NCBI RefSeq assembly: GCF_000447795.1
Contig: NZ_AUNI01000019.1
Coordinates: 124,001 to 188,000 of the forward strand
Reading direction: 5' to 3'
Source: Bacteriovorax sp. Seq25_V
Lineage (GTDB): Bacteria; Bdellovibrionota; Bacteriovoracia; Bacteriovoracales; Bacteriovoracaceae
Length of the DNA stretch: 64,000 nucleotides
In this document: positions 1 through 8,089 of the stretch, piece after piece
Layout of the letters: every line of letters starts with the position of its first letter
Position numbering within the stretch: the stretch's first letter is position 1
The notes under the pieces: generated by a model
Database searches by the model: none
What the model saw: only the letters and a program-made list of their open reading frames with translations
Told to the model about the DNA's origin: nothing
Made by a program: the position numbers and the translations under genes

Positions 1-1319
1 GTGATATAATCTTTTTCACAAGCTTCCTCTACTTCTTTTACTTCTTTTGGAATCATTGAAGATAGGTTCTCATGACCTTTGTCTGTAATCAAGATATTAT
101 CCTCAATTCTGATTCCAATTCCTTGTAAATGAGAAGGAATTTCGCCATCACCTTTTGGAAAGTAAAGTCCTGGCTCCACTGTAAAGATAACTCCTGGCTC
201 AAATTTCATTGGATTTCCAGTGCCATCCATATATGGATTTTGATCGTGTACATCAAGTCCTAGCCAGTGTCCCGTACCGTGTGGGAAGAATTTTCTAAAA
301 GTACCTTTTTCAAGGTTCTCTTCAACACTTCCTTTAAGAGCTCCAAGGTCGATGAGCCCCTGAGTGAGTACATTACAAACAGACTGATGTAGTTCTGGAG
401 CTGTTCTTCCTGGCCAGGCATGACTGATTGCAGTTTTTTGCGACTCAAGTACGATTTCGTAAACGTCTTTTTGAACATCTGTGAATTTTCCATTAACTGG
501 GAAAGTTCTTGTGATATCCGTTGCATAGTAGTTTAACTGGCTTCCTGCATCGATAAGAAAGAGATCGCCATCTTTCAGTTCTTGGTTATTTTCAATATAG
601 TGAAGAATATTTGCGTTATTTCCACCCGCTACAATATTGTCGTAGGCGTTTCCTTGGCTATCACCTTTTTCAAAGATAAATTGAATTAGAGCTGCAACTT
701 CTTTTTCGTTTCTTCCTGGTCTAGTGAAGGCCATGGCCGCACGGTGTGCTTTGTCTGTTGCGATCATTGCTTTTTTCATCGTAAGAATTTCGTTAGCATC
801 TTTTGTGTAACGTAATCTTTCAACGATTGCTCCAAGATTTTTAATTTCGCTTGGAGGTAGCTCAGTACTTTTTCTCTTCTTATTAAATAGATCACCTGAA
901 ATTCTTTGCGCAAGATCAAAGATATCTCTTCTCTCGTGGAAGTGCATATAAAGATTTCTGTGACCTAGAAGTAGGTGAGGGATTTCTTTTTCAAAGTCTT
1001 TGATGTCAAAGGCCTGGTCTGCATCCATAAGGTCTTGTGCTTTTTCAAGTCCAAGTCTTTTGCCTGCCCACATCTCTTCAAAAGCATCATTTTTTCTAAT
1101 GAAGATATATGTTTTATTTTCTCCACCTTTTTGAGTCATAACAAGAATTGAATCTGGCTCATTAATTCCAGTAAGGTATTTGAAATTTGAATTTTGTCTA
1201 AATGGATATTCCGTATCGTTACTTCTCGTTACGAATTTTGCAGAACCAAGGATCGCAATCCCATCTTCCATCATGTTGAAGACTTTCTCACGTCTTGCTT
1301 TAAAATCTGTATTTTGCAT
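1..1319 (-). CDS. pepP: Xaa-Pro aminopeptidase (aminopeptidase P, M24B), C-terminus beyond window
   Basis: The minus strand is open from an ATG at 1319 to the window edge, giving about 439 residues without a stop. An N-terminal aminopeptidase-P-like domain is followed by a creatinase-fold metallopeptidase domain. The dinuclear metal ligands expected in M24B enzymes are visible: Asp in LIDAGSQ, Asp in ATDITRTFP, His in FPHGTGHWLG, Glu in FTVEPGLY and Glu in IRIEDN. The enzyme removes N-terminal residues that precede proline and is normally cytoplasmic. An AAGGAAA ribosome site lies just before the ATG. It diverges from the gene at 1421. The far C-terminus lies outside the window, so completeness cannot be judged. 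Confidence 0.9.
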   Translation of the reverse strand, partial: MQNTDFKARREKVFNMMEDGIAILGSAKFVTRSNDTEYPFRQNSNFKYLTGINEPDSILVMTQKGGENKTYIFIRKNDAFEEMWAGKRLGLEKAQDLMDADQAFDIKDFEKEIPHLLLGHRNLYMHFHERRDIFDLAQRISGDLFNKKRKSTELPPSEIKNLGAIVERLRYTKDANEILTMKKAMIATDKAHRAAMAFTRPGRNEKEVAALIQFIFEKGDSQGNAYDNIVAGGNNANILHYIENNQELKDGDLFLIDAGSQLNYYATDITRTFPVNGKFTDVQKDVYEIVLESQKTAISHAWPGRTAPELHQSVCNVLTQGLIDLGALKGSVEENLEKGTFRKFFPHGTGHWLGLDVHDQNPYMDGTGNPMKFEPGVIFTVEPGLYFPKGDGEIPSHLQGIGIRIEDNILITDKGHENLSSMIPKEVKEVEEACEKDYI

Positions 1320-1420
1320 ATAGTTTCCTTTATTTTTTTCGTAAATTTTAACAAAAATTTAGTAGAAGATATATCAAAATTTCCTTAGACACTCGTTGTC
1401 GTATCAGTTATTTTGTTTAG

Positions 1421-2167
1421 ATGTGGAAAACTATATTATTTTCATCTCTTTTATCTAACTTCAGCTATGGGAGTGCTGGCAGAATCAAGTTTATCTATGA
1501 CAATTATTGTCCGTGGTCATGTTTAGTTAAAGATGGAGATCAGCATTCGGGATTTGCTGTTGATCTGGTAAAAATGATTTATGCTGGAGATTGGCAGATT
1601 GACTTTAGTTCTTCATCATTTCAAAGAGCGATTAAAGAAGTTGAGTCAGGGCGTAGTGATATTATCCCAGCTGTCTATAAGAATAATGATCGTAATTTAA
1701 TTTACTCTTTACCTATCAGTACTACAAATATTTCAGTTGCAATTAAGTCAGACAATATAAGGAAGCTTGACTTTTCAAAGGGGCTCCATCCTCTAAAGGT
1801 CGGGGTAGCAAAGGGCTTTGTATACTCTAAAGCTATTGCGGACTATCAGAAAAGATATCCTGATTTAACTTCCGTTGTCTCAACTACCTCAGCAGTTGGA
1901 CAACTTCTAAAGATGATTGATGCTGGACGTATCGATTTAATGACAGATAACCATGAAGTTTTGGTATTTTGGAGAGATTACTACAAATTAAAAGGAATAG
2001 AGATAGCCACAGCACCTAGTTACTTATCTTATCAGAAGGAAATATTTCTGGCGTTCACAAGTAGTGATAAGGGGCGAAAGTTGAGAGATAGGTTTAATGA
2101 GAAACTATTGAAAATGAAGGAAAATGGTGAGTTACAAAAATTAAAAGATCGTTATTCAATAAGATAA
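1421..2167 (+). CDS. Periplasmic amino-acid-binding-like protein (SBP_bac_3 family)
   Basis: The 248-residue product has a short signal peptide (about residues 1-19) and reads through as a family 3 extracellular solute-binding fold, with the typical GFAVDLVKMI segment near the start, a SGRSDIIPA segment and a hydrophobic hinge. Such proteins usually deliver polar amino acids to an ABC permease, but no permease gene is adjacent, so it may be an orphan binding protein or a sensor-like relative. No Shine-Dalgarno site is visible. A weak TTAGAC-N17-TTATTT lies seven bases before the ATG. The gene ends in a shared terminator with the convergent gene. Confidence 0.8.
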   Translation: MWKTILFSSLLSNFSYGSAGRIKFIYDNYCPWSCLVKDGDQHSGFAVDLVKMIYAGDWQIDFSSSSFQRAIKEVESGRSDIIPAVYKNNDRNLIYSLPISTTNISVAIKSDNIRKLDFSKGLHPLKVGVAKGFVYSKAIADYQKRYPDLTSVVSTTSAVGQLLKMIDAGRIDLMTDNHEVLVFWRDYYKLKGIEIATAPSYLSYQKEIFLAFTSSDKGRKLRDRFNEKLLKMKENGELQKLKDRYSIR

Positions 2168-2170
2168 AAA

Positions 2171-2192
2171 AAGGCCTACTTTCGTAGGCCTT
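2171..2192. terminator. Bidirectional terminator
   Basis: A 9-bp perfect stem (2171-2179 with 2184-2192) closes a TTTC loop. An A-run on the left and a T-rich stretch on the right let it serve both convergent genes (1421-2167 and 2199-2885). Confidence 0.8.
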
Positions 2193-2198
2193 AATTAT

Positions 2199-2885
2199 TT
2201 AGAATCCGTGGATTATAAAATCATCATCTCTATCATTTGGTGTTTCTCTTGCAACACAAGCGTCTGAACTTCTTGAGTTTCTTACCGCTCTCGCACACAT
2301 TGTCGCTGCTTCTTGGCAAGCTTGTCTCTTAAGGTCTTCTGATCTTCTACCTGTTGCAGATCCAGTGTGTACTCTTACAACACGACCCATTCTTCTATCT
2401 ACTTGTTCTACACGACAAGTTTTTGTTACTAGGTCTCTGTCATGTCCACCTCGTCTTGACATTGCACAGTATGCTCTTGGCATTCTTCCGTTTCTTTGTT
2501 GATCACGTAGTTCTCTCTCACACTGTCTTCTTGCATCATCACATGAATCGTACCCTCTTCCTCTGAAAACTTGAACAACGTTACCGTTTGCTCTTGTTAG
2601 TTCATACTCACAAGTTCTTGGTGTTGGTCTTGGTGGGTAAGGGTTTGGATTAGAAAATCTATCTACTTCACAGAATGCACCGTAGAAGTTCCTATCGTAT
2701 TCAAGTCTTACTTTTTCATAGTTACATGATCTAAGGGCCTCTCGGCATGCTTCTTGTTGGTTATATCCAAACTCTGAGAAGCTTCTTAGGTATCCACCAA
2801 ATCTATCTTTTAAAGTCGCTGAACAATAGTCTGCGCTTGCACTTAGTGATAAAAAAAGAACTACTAATGTTAATAAACCTTTCAT
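2199..2885 (-). CDS. Exported Cys-rich protein with three tandem repeats
   Basis: I do not recognise a named family. The 228-residue product has a clear signal peptide (about 1-18, ending SASA) and then three copies of a 55-65 residue unit. Each unit begins with Cys plus a short beta-like segment (SATLKDR, YELTRANG, RVEQVDRR), runs through a Gly/Arg stretch, and continues with an Ala/Cys helix of the type CxxA.xxC before a final Cys. Four Cys per unit suggest disulfides in the periplasm or outside the cell. It is Arg-rich and basic. A GGGAGGGAG ribosome site lies just upstream. It ends at the shared terminator. Confidence 0.75.
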   Translation of the reverse strand: MKGLLTLVVLFLSLSASADYCSATLKDRFGGYLRSFSEFGYNQQEACREALRSCNYEKVRLEYDRNFYGAFCEVDRFSNPNPYPPRPTPRTCEYELTRANGNVVQVFRGRGYDSCDDARRQCERELRDQQRNGRMPRAYCAMSRRGGHDRDLVTKTCRVEQVDRRMGRVVRVHTGSATGRRSEDLKRQACQEAATMCARAVRNSRSSDACVARETPNDRDDDFIIHGF

Positions 2886-3093
2886 AAAAAACTCCCTCCC
2901 AGAATGTATTTTTATTTCTTAATTCAGTTTTAAAAAACTCTCTTTAATTGTTCAATTTAGTTTTTTTTTATTGTTGAAAAAAACCATGAATGTAAGCTTT
3001 TGTAGGAAAACTTACACTTTGAGTGTGTAATACCTACATATCTCGTGGTTTTTGGTAACAATTTGCCCCTTAAATAAGATGATTTTTATAAGC

Positions 3094-3120
3094 TTTGGCC
3101 GGTTTTCTATATGCCGATAG
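3094..3120 (+). promoter_or_regulatory. Possible FliA-type promoter, leaderless start
   Basis: GCCGATAG occupies 3113-3120 with TTTG 15 bases upstream (3094-3097) and the ATG at 3128 seven bases downstream. The -10 matches the sigma-28 consensus; the -35 does not. Confidence 0.4.
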
Positions 3121-3127
3121 GGGAGAT

Positions 3128-3682
3128 ATGAATGGACCTTACGAAATCCCCATTGATTATGAACTTCTCTACAATATTGCCAAATCTCGCGAGTTTGAAA
3201 ACTTTACGGTCGATGGAAGTGGTGTTGTCTATCGTGGGATCGTGCCACAGATTGTGACACCTATTTCTAATTATGATGATTTTAAACTTATCAATGAGTC
3301 TTTTAAATATAACGGACTTATTCAAAGAGAATGTCTAATCGTCAAAGTGATTTGCGAAACGGGAGATCTCTTTTCGTCAAATATTATAACAGGCAAGAAG
3401 CGTTCTGTTTCAAGTTATGAAGAAATCAAAGCACTCATTGATAAACTAAGTCTTGAGGCAAAGCGAGTGGGTCACACGGTGACTGATGTGGAGCTTATTC
3501 ATACTCACTTAACAAAGCAGTTTGTTCTTATTTCTGCTGATGATCATATTGACAAGATTTCTATTAATCCACTTTCTGATAGTGATATTGATTTGGTGAT
3601 GAAGCTGAAGCAGTATATAAAGGCCCGCATTTCTATACGGGCCCTAACTAAAGATGGAATTTGTTTTACAGCAGTTGCTTAA
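3128..3682 (+). CDS. JAMM/RadC-like fold protein (tentative)
   Basis: The open frame begins with a TTG at 3095, but the ATG at 3128 is preferred because GCCGATAG ends seven bases before it. That gives 184 residues with no signal peptide. Around residues 120-150 it reads VELIHTHL followed about 20 residues later by PLSDSDIDL, resembling the HxH...SxxD zinc signature of JAB/MPN and RadC proteins, with a longer insert than usual. Function is unknown; the fold assignment is an inference from this motif alone. The stop codon interlocks with that of lysS on the other strand (four shared bases). A 6-bp all-G/C stem-loop (3622-3643) lies inside the coding region and may act as the terminator. Confidence 0.6.
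   Translation: MNGPYEIPIDYELLYNIAKSREFENFTVDGSGVVYRGIVPQIVTPISNYDDFKLINESFKYNGLIQRECLIVKVICETGDLFSSNIITGKKRSVSSYEEIKALIDKLSLEAKRVGHTVTDVELIHTHLTKQFVLISADDHIDKISINPLSDSDIDLVMKLKQYIKARISIRALTKDGICFTAVA
3622..3643. terminator. Stem-loop inside the 3' end of a CDS, possible terminator
   Basis: GGCCCG (3622-3627) pairs with CGGGCC (3638-3643) around a 10-base loop. There is no T-run. It lies about 40 bases before the interlocked stops of the convergent genes. Confidence 0.3.
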
Positions 3683-5262
3683 GAGAGAAGGTTTAAAACT
3701 CTTTCTTTTCCAATTGTTCTAATGAATCCAGCAAGCTTAGGTCCCTTCTCGCGAGAGATAAGAAGTTGATATATTGGAGAGAACACATCTGCCGGGTTTA
3801 GCTCTAGAGAGTGCATAATTTCATACATCTTCTCATGAAGAGCTGTATCGCTATCAATTGAATCCCAGTTTGCACTTAGGTAATCGTTTAGTTTGGCAAT
3901 ATAGTTTTTTGCATCATCAGAAATCTCAATTGAAGGTTTTTCTTTGTTGATAGCAAATTTAAAATCCTCTGGCGCATTATTTTCAAGCCAGTAAAGAGCA
4001 CATTCAGATCTCTCTTTGAATCTTCTTTCATCACGGTCATTTTTAATTTCACTCGCGTAAGCCTCACGCGCTTTAGATATATCACCGTCGTTAATTTGAA
4101 GAACATTACAAAGATGTCTAAATGATGGTTGAATTGGACATGTCGCAGGCATCTCACCAATTTGAGAAAGCTCAAGAACTCTCTTGGCCATGGCAACTTT
4201 CTTTTCATTACCTTCTTCAACACCAAAAGCTAGTCTCTCTTGGCGATCGTAGTCTTCATATGTTTTTAAAACATCAAGATCAAAGGATACTGCGAAGTCT
4301 ACGTTTGTCTTATAGCTTGCAAAAATCCAACGAATCATTTCTGGTTCGTATACTTTTAAAACATCGTTTACCGTTACAAGGTTACCTTTTGATGAAGACA
4401 TTTTCCCACCAAGACCTTTAATTGAAACGAAATCATATTGGAGATAAACAGGAGTTTTCCAATCAAAGATTTTTACGATTTCTTTTGCTGTCGTGTATGA
4501 CCCACCTTGTGAAGAGTGATCCTTTCCACCTGGTTCAAAATCTACTTTTTCAAATGCCCATCTCATTGGCCAGTCAACACGCCATGGAAGTTTCACAAGA
4601 CTTGTTGTCTCAAGATCAATTTCTCCCTCGTAACCAGTTGGGTTATGACGATACTTGATCATCTTTTCTCCATCCCAAGAAAGAATTGTCGTTTCATCAG
4701 TCTTATTTTTTTCGCAGTAAACAGAGATTGGGTAGTACTCATCCCCGTATGGAGTTGAGCGGTACTGATTAAGAATGTCTCTAATCTTGTCTCTGCTGTT
4801 TAGTGCGTGCTTGATTTGCGCTTTGTAATCACCTGCGCGATATTTTTTTGCTTGATAGATTGGCTCAACTTGCACGCCAACTTTAGCCAGCTGTGATTCA
4901 AAGCTGTGCTCATGGTGAGCAGCATAACTTTCATGCTCTTCGTATGGATCTGGTGTATCAACGATTGGTTGAAACATATATTTTTTTAGTTCATCTTGTT
5001 TTGGAAGGTTTGCCGGAACTTTTCTAAATGTATCGTAATCATCCCATGAGAAAATGAATCTCACTTTCTTTCCACGAGCTCTTAAACCTCTCGCTACAAG
5101 ATCAGTTGTAATAACTTCGCGGAAGTTTCCAAAGTGTACAGTTCCTGATGGAGTGATTCCACTTGCTACAACATACTCATCTTTATCACCAATCTGCTTG
5201 ATGATTCTGTCTGCTGTCATATCGGCCCAGTGGATAAGATTTGTTTGATTGTTATTTGACAT
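3679..5262 (-). CDS. lysS: Lysyl-tRNA synthetase, class I
   Basis: The 527-residue product charges tRNA-Lys. It is the class I enzyme rather than the more common class II form: the HIGH-equivalent HFGN sits at residues 43-46 after ASGITPSG, and the KMSKS loop reads KMSSSKGN near residue 285. Class I LysRS is found in archaea and scattered bacterial groups, so its presence is taxonomically informative. Length is normal for the family, and no second lysS is visible here. The 3' end overlaps the convergent gene by four bases. Confidence 0.93.
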   Translation of the reverse strand: MSNNNQTNLIHWADMTADRIIKQIGDKDEYVVASGITPSGTVHFGNFREVITTDLVARGLRARGKKVRFIFSWDDYDTFRKVPANLPKQDELKKYMFQPIVDTPDPYEEHESYAAHHEHSFESQLAKVGVQVEPIYQAKKYRAGDYKAQIKHALNSRDKIRDILNQYRSTPYGDEYYPISVYCEKNKTDETTILSWDGEKMIKYRHNPTGYEGEIDLETTSLVKLPWRVDWPMRWAFEKVDFEPGGKDHSSQGGSYTTAKEIVKIFDWKTPVYLQYDFVSIKGLGGKMSSSKGNLVTVNDVLKVYEPEMIRWIFASYKTNVDFAVSFDLDVLKTYEDYDRQERLAFGVEEGNEKKVAMAKRVLELSQIGEMPATCPIQPSFRHLCNVLQINDGDISKAREAYASEIKNDRDERRFKERSECALYWLENNAPEDFKFAINKEKPSIEISDDAKNYIAKLNDYLSANWDSIDSDTALHEKMYEIMHSLELNPADVFSPIYQLLISREKGPKLAGFIRTIGKERVLNLLS

Positions 5263-5406
5263 TTTGCATTACTCCATAACGACATAATTTGGGATATTTA
5301 GGAGCAAATAGTAGCAAAAGTTTTTCCCATGGTATAGGGCCTGACTTGACATTGATGATAAAAAAAACGAATTTATGACTGTGTTTTAAAACTTCGGAGA
5401 AAAACC

Positions 5407-5601
5407 ATGTTAGTTTCAGCAATCATCAAAGCTTTTCTGTTCTACTTTCTTTATCGCACGATTAAGAAATTACTAGCTTATTCTGAAACTTCTAAGGCCG
5501 CTGAAGGAGCACGCTATGAGTATTACCAAAAACAACAGGCCCAGAAAAAATCACAACAATCAGGTGATGTGATTGACGCCGAATTCAAAGTTATAAAATA
5601 G
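5407..5601 (+). CDS. Small membrane-anchored protein
   Basis: The 64-residue product has one N-terminal hydrophobic segment (about residues 3-18), a basic stretch (RTIKK), a Gln/Lys-rich linker and a C-terminal DVIDAEFKVI tail, a type of ending seen in several small inner-membrane proteins. A CGGAG ribosome site lies upstream, and a TTGACA at about 5348 could be part of its promoter. I assign no function. Confidence 0.6.
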   Translation: MLVSAIIKAFLFYFLYRTIKKLLAYSETSKAAEGARYEYYQKQQAQKKSQQSGDVIDAEFKVIK

Positions 5602-5653
5602 CTTTACAGTCAAGCGTTCGCCATAGTACAAAACGCCTCACATCTGAGGTTAT

Positions 5654-6025
5654 ATGTTCTTTAAATACATTTCTTTTATATTATTTTCTCTTGTCACAAT
5701 TACTAATTCTTTGGCCACTCCAATGGCATGCCTACATGATTGTCATGTCTTCACCATCGGCGAAAAAGAAAGTTCAATTGTTTTGTCTGCAAATGAATTT
5801 CGTGTCATGGCCCTAGGCCCGCTTGGAGAAAGACAGTTATGCATGGCCAAGAAAGAAGTCTCAGGCGATTTCATTGTAATTGAAATCAGTGATATCCTCT
5901 CTAGTGAAACCACAATCTCTGCACGTGTTGGCTCAAAGCTAATTGCAGCTTCAAGCTTCAGCGGCGACATGGGAACACTTTCAGTTTATTCAAAAAATAT
6001 TCGCATCACTTGCCAGCGTCGTTAA
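5654..6025 (+). CDS. Small exported protein
   Basis: The 123-residue product has a signal peptide (about 1-21, SLATP junction) and four cysteines (CLHDC, LCMA, TCQR), consistent with a small disulfide-bonded periplasmic beta-rich domain. A GAGG ribosome site lies about six bases before the ATG. I recognise no family. Confidence 0.6.
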   Translation: MFFKYISFILFSLVTITNSLATPMACLHDCHVFTIGEKESSIVLSANEFRVMALGPLGERQLCMAKKEVSGDFIVIEISDILSSETTISARVGSKLIAASSFSGDMGTLSVYSKNIRITCQRR

Positions 6026-6108
6026 GTAACGCAAGGCGCAGTGACCCTAAACCACTTGGGCCTTATCCTAAATAGAGACAAATTTTATTTCTATGGATGG
6101 AGATTCTC

Positions 6109-6789
6109 ATGACTAAGTTTCTAAAACTTATTCCACTAATTGTTCTATTTGCTTCTTGTGACCTTAAAGCCCCTGAAAAAAAATCTGATGATACTGAAGT
6201 TAGCGGGAACGAAGCTCTGAAAATTTCTGATAATCGTGTTTTAAATGATACTGAAATCTCGTACGCAAAGAAGATTTGCCAGGCCCTTGAAAATAAGACT
6301 GAATTTTTCAATCGTTTAGTAGGAGAATCTCGTCGTTATACTTTTATGAGACGTTCAAGTGATTGTGGAAGTACTGAGCGTAGACTCTCAGACCACAGCG
6401 TCTCTATAACTGCACCTGCGCGCTATGGTGACCCCTTAAATTTTGAGCCTGTCGGAAATAAAATTCCTAACTTCACTTACTCTGTTTATACGCATGAAGA
6501 TAGTTCAATCAAGGAAACTTGTGATCAGCTACTATCGGGCTCGACAGATATTCCAAAACTTATTCAACCCCTAGGCAATGATTATATCAAGTATCGCTTC
6601 TATGCCAATGACACTTTTGAGTACTTCATTTATTTAAAGAATGGAGATAAGTGGTACGCGAAGAGATTTGAGAGTATCAAGGTCATCCATTCCAATACTT
6701 CAGATAATAACGGGATTGTCTCACAACGTATTTTTGGTGGTTACTGCCCTAATGGCAAGCAGTCATACACTCTTCAACAACTCCTTTAA
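6109..6789 (+). CDS. Lipoprotein of unknown function
   Basis: An ATG occurs at 6097, but the one at 6109 has a GGATGGAG ribosome site six bases upstream and yields a proper lipoprotein signal (MTKFLKLIPLIVLFASC, lipidated Cys at residue 17). The 226-residue protein has further Cys residues and no recognised domain. Its stop codon TAA overlaps the first bases of an inverted-repeat element (6788-6955), so the present C-terminus may have been set by that insertion. Confidence 0.7.
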   Translation: MTKFLKLIPLIVLFASCDLKAPEKKSDDTEVSGNEALKISDNRVLNDTEISYAKKICQALENKTEFFNRLVGESRRYTFMRRSSDCGSTERRLSDHSVSITAPARYGDPLNFEPVGNKIPNFTYSVYTHEDSSIKETCDQLLSGSTDIPKLIQPLGNDYIKYRFYANDTFEYFIYLKNGDKWYAKRFESIKVIHSNTSDNNGIVSQRIFGGYCPNGKQSYTLQQLL

Positions 6790-6955
6790 AGTGATCCCTT
6801 TGAATGGTGTTACTAGCAGCTGAGCCCCTTAACTAGAGGGGGCTTAAGACAATCTATTGCGTAGTGCCGTCAATGCTATCTGTACGGAGTTGTCTAACTA
6901 GCTTAAATTAAATAGATATTGTAAATTTCCCAACACCATTGAACTGGAGCAGTTT
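6788..6955. mobile_element. MITE-like element A (168 bp)
   Basis: The ends form an imperfect 24-bp terminal inverted repeat (6788-6811 against 6932-6955, 19 of 24 positions matching). They share the AACTG(A/C)TCC core with element B and with the IS ends at 33.45 and 34.49 kb; TGATCCCTTT is identical between this left end and the IS right end. It carries no credible ORF. An internal AGCCCC/GGGGGCT stem is visible near 6823-6844. No target duplication is evident. Confidence 0.6.
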
Positions 6956-6984
6956 GTAGATTTTATTTAGTGCAATATAAACAT

Positions 6985-7014
6985 TTGACTTTGATTTCAG
7001 GCTGATTATATAAA
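6985..7014 (+). promoter_or_regulatory. Sigma-70 promoter, leaderless start
   Basis: TTGACT (6985-6990), an 18-base spacer and TATAAA (7009-7014), with the ATG six bases downstream at 7021. Confidence 0.6.
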
Positions 7015-7020
7015 TATATT

Positions 7021-7167
7021 ATGAAGAAATTAATTTTACTCTTTATCGCATCTATGAGGGCCCATTCGGCTCAAGTCTGTGTTCCAGCTCCAAGTGAGGC
7101 AACTTGTCTCGTACTTGGTGGTACTTACGATGCTTCGACTAGAATCTGTTGCATTAAAGCGAAGTAG
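7021..7167 (+). CDS. Small exported Cys-rich peptide (48 aa)
   Basis: An ATG placed exactly where a transcript should start opens 48 codons. The first ~18 residues form a signal peptide (KKLILLFIAS core, HSA junction), leaving a mature peptide of about 30 residues with four cysteines (VCV, TCL, ICC) and a PAPSEAT segment. The composition suggests a folded, disulfide-stabilised secreted peptide. There is no Shine-Dalgarno site; the promoter spacing supports leaderless translation. It has no recognised family. It lies between two inverted-repeat elements and upstream of a serine protease, but nothing proves a link. Confidence 0.5.
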   Translation: MKKLILLFIASMRAHSAQVCVPAPSEATCLVLGGTYDASTRICCIKAK

Positions 7168-7269
7168 TTCACTTTTTTGCTGTCATCGATAAACCATTGC
7201 TATTATTGACTGATTAAGGAAAGTAACCTGAATTAAGTAATCTTATACGTATGCTATAAAAAAATATGT

Positions 7270-7275
7270 CATAAT
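7270..7275 (+). promoter_or_regulatory. -10 element, leaderless start
   Basis: CATAAT at 7270-7275 lies seven bases before the ATG at 7283. The -35 is weak and there is no ribosome site. Confidence 0.4.
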
Positions 7276-7282
7276 TGATTTT

Positions 7283-7888
7283 ATGAAATTTTTTATATTC
7301 ACTCTAACATTAATGCTGGGAACTGCCTTATCGACTTCTGCTTTTGAGGGAAGTTTTGAAGAACCACGTCTTAAAAGCAATATCGTAGGAATTTATGAGG
7401 GGAGTGCTCTGCTTTGCACCGGTGTGATTCTCGACAATGATACGATTATCACTGCTAAGCATTGTCTTTCCTCTATAAAGTCGACAAAACGTCTGATGCG
7501 TCTGACTCTAAAGGGTCAACCTGGGGCCCGTGCGCTAGAGGTTTTTGAACATGGTCGTCTAGACATCGCGCTATTAAAAACTTCGACATTGAGTGTTCAA
7601 AGACCATACTCTGGAGTTTATACTTCTCCGCTAAAAAGTGGGGAGGATATCGTTATCGGTGGAATCGGGGATAACGGTGAGGTTGTCTTTGGTCACAGTC
7701 GCGTGAGGGCGTCAGTGGGATCCTTAAGTGAAATTGAAGAAGGCCCTCTATATCTTTGTCATGGTGATAGTGGTGCAGCGATTTTTGTTAAGCAAAATGA
7801 TAATTATTTGCTCGCTGGGATCGTCTTACGCGGTGAAGAAGGCTGTTATGGGAAAGGGACATTTCTCAATTTAAAAGAAGTCTTTTAA
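7283..7888 (+). CDS. Secreted trypsin-like serine protease, C-terminus altered by an insertion
   Basis: The 201-residue product has a signal peptide (about 1-20) and a chymotrypsin-fold domain with an intact triad: His in TAKHC, Asp in LDIALLK and Ser in CHGDSGAA. It should be an active exported endopeptidase. Relatives normally end with a helix containing a WI motif some 10-15 residues beyond the point reached here (GTFLNLKEVF). The stop codon TAA is supplied by the end of element B (7887-8041), so I infer that the insertion removed the native C-terminus. Promoter geometry suggests a leaderless mRNA. Confidence 0.85.
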   Translation: MKFFIFTLTLMLGTALSTSAFEGSFEEPRLKSNIVGIYEGSALLCTGVILDNDTIITAKHCLSSIKSTKRLMRLTLKGQPGARALEVFEHGRLDIALLKTSTLSVQRPYSGVYTSPLKSGEDIVIGGIGDNGEVVFGHSRVRASVGSLSEIEEGPLYLCHGDSGAAIFVKQNDNYLLAGIVLRGEEGCYGKGTFLNLKEVF

Positions 7889-8041
7889 ACTGATCCATTT
7901 AAATGGGGATAGGACTCTAAATTACTCAATGATTAAGTCGCGATAGACAAAGTTATTTCTGGCGGTTCGAATAATATGACAGTAAATATCTAATATAGCA
8001 GGGAAACTTTCAAAATTATCCCCATTTAAATGGAGCAGTTT
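7887..8041. mobile_element. MITE-like element B (155 bp)
   Basis: A nearly perfect 24-bp terminal inverted repeat (7887-7910 against 8018-8041, one mismatch) bounds about 107 bp of non-coding A+T-rich sequence. The ends match the IS at 33.45-34.49 kb in the AACTG(A/C)TCC and TGGGGA blocks. Its left end supplies the stop codon of the protease gene; its right end lies 12 bases before the queA -35 box. No target duplication is clear. Confidence 0.7.
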
Positions 8042-8052
8042 AGGAGTTTTTA

Positions 8053-8082
8053 TTGGACGCATAGCTCGCCTTTTTGTATTAT
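8053..8082 (+). promoter_or_regulatory. Promoter of the queA operon, leaderless start
   Basis: TTGGAC (8053-8058), an 18-base spacer and TATTAT (8077-8082), with the queA ATG seven bases downstream at 8090. Confidence 0.55.
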
Positions 8083-8089
8083 CCCGCCC

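Noticed and set aside
6823-6844. AGCCCC/GGGGGCT stem as a terminator of the lipoprotein gene
   Set aside because: There is no T-run and it lies inside element A; kept only as a remark there.
8030-8089. Upstream ATG extension of queA
   Set aside because: The ATG at 8030 lies inside element B and the extra residues precede the conserved family start; promoter spacing supports 8090.
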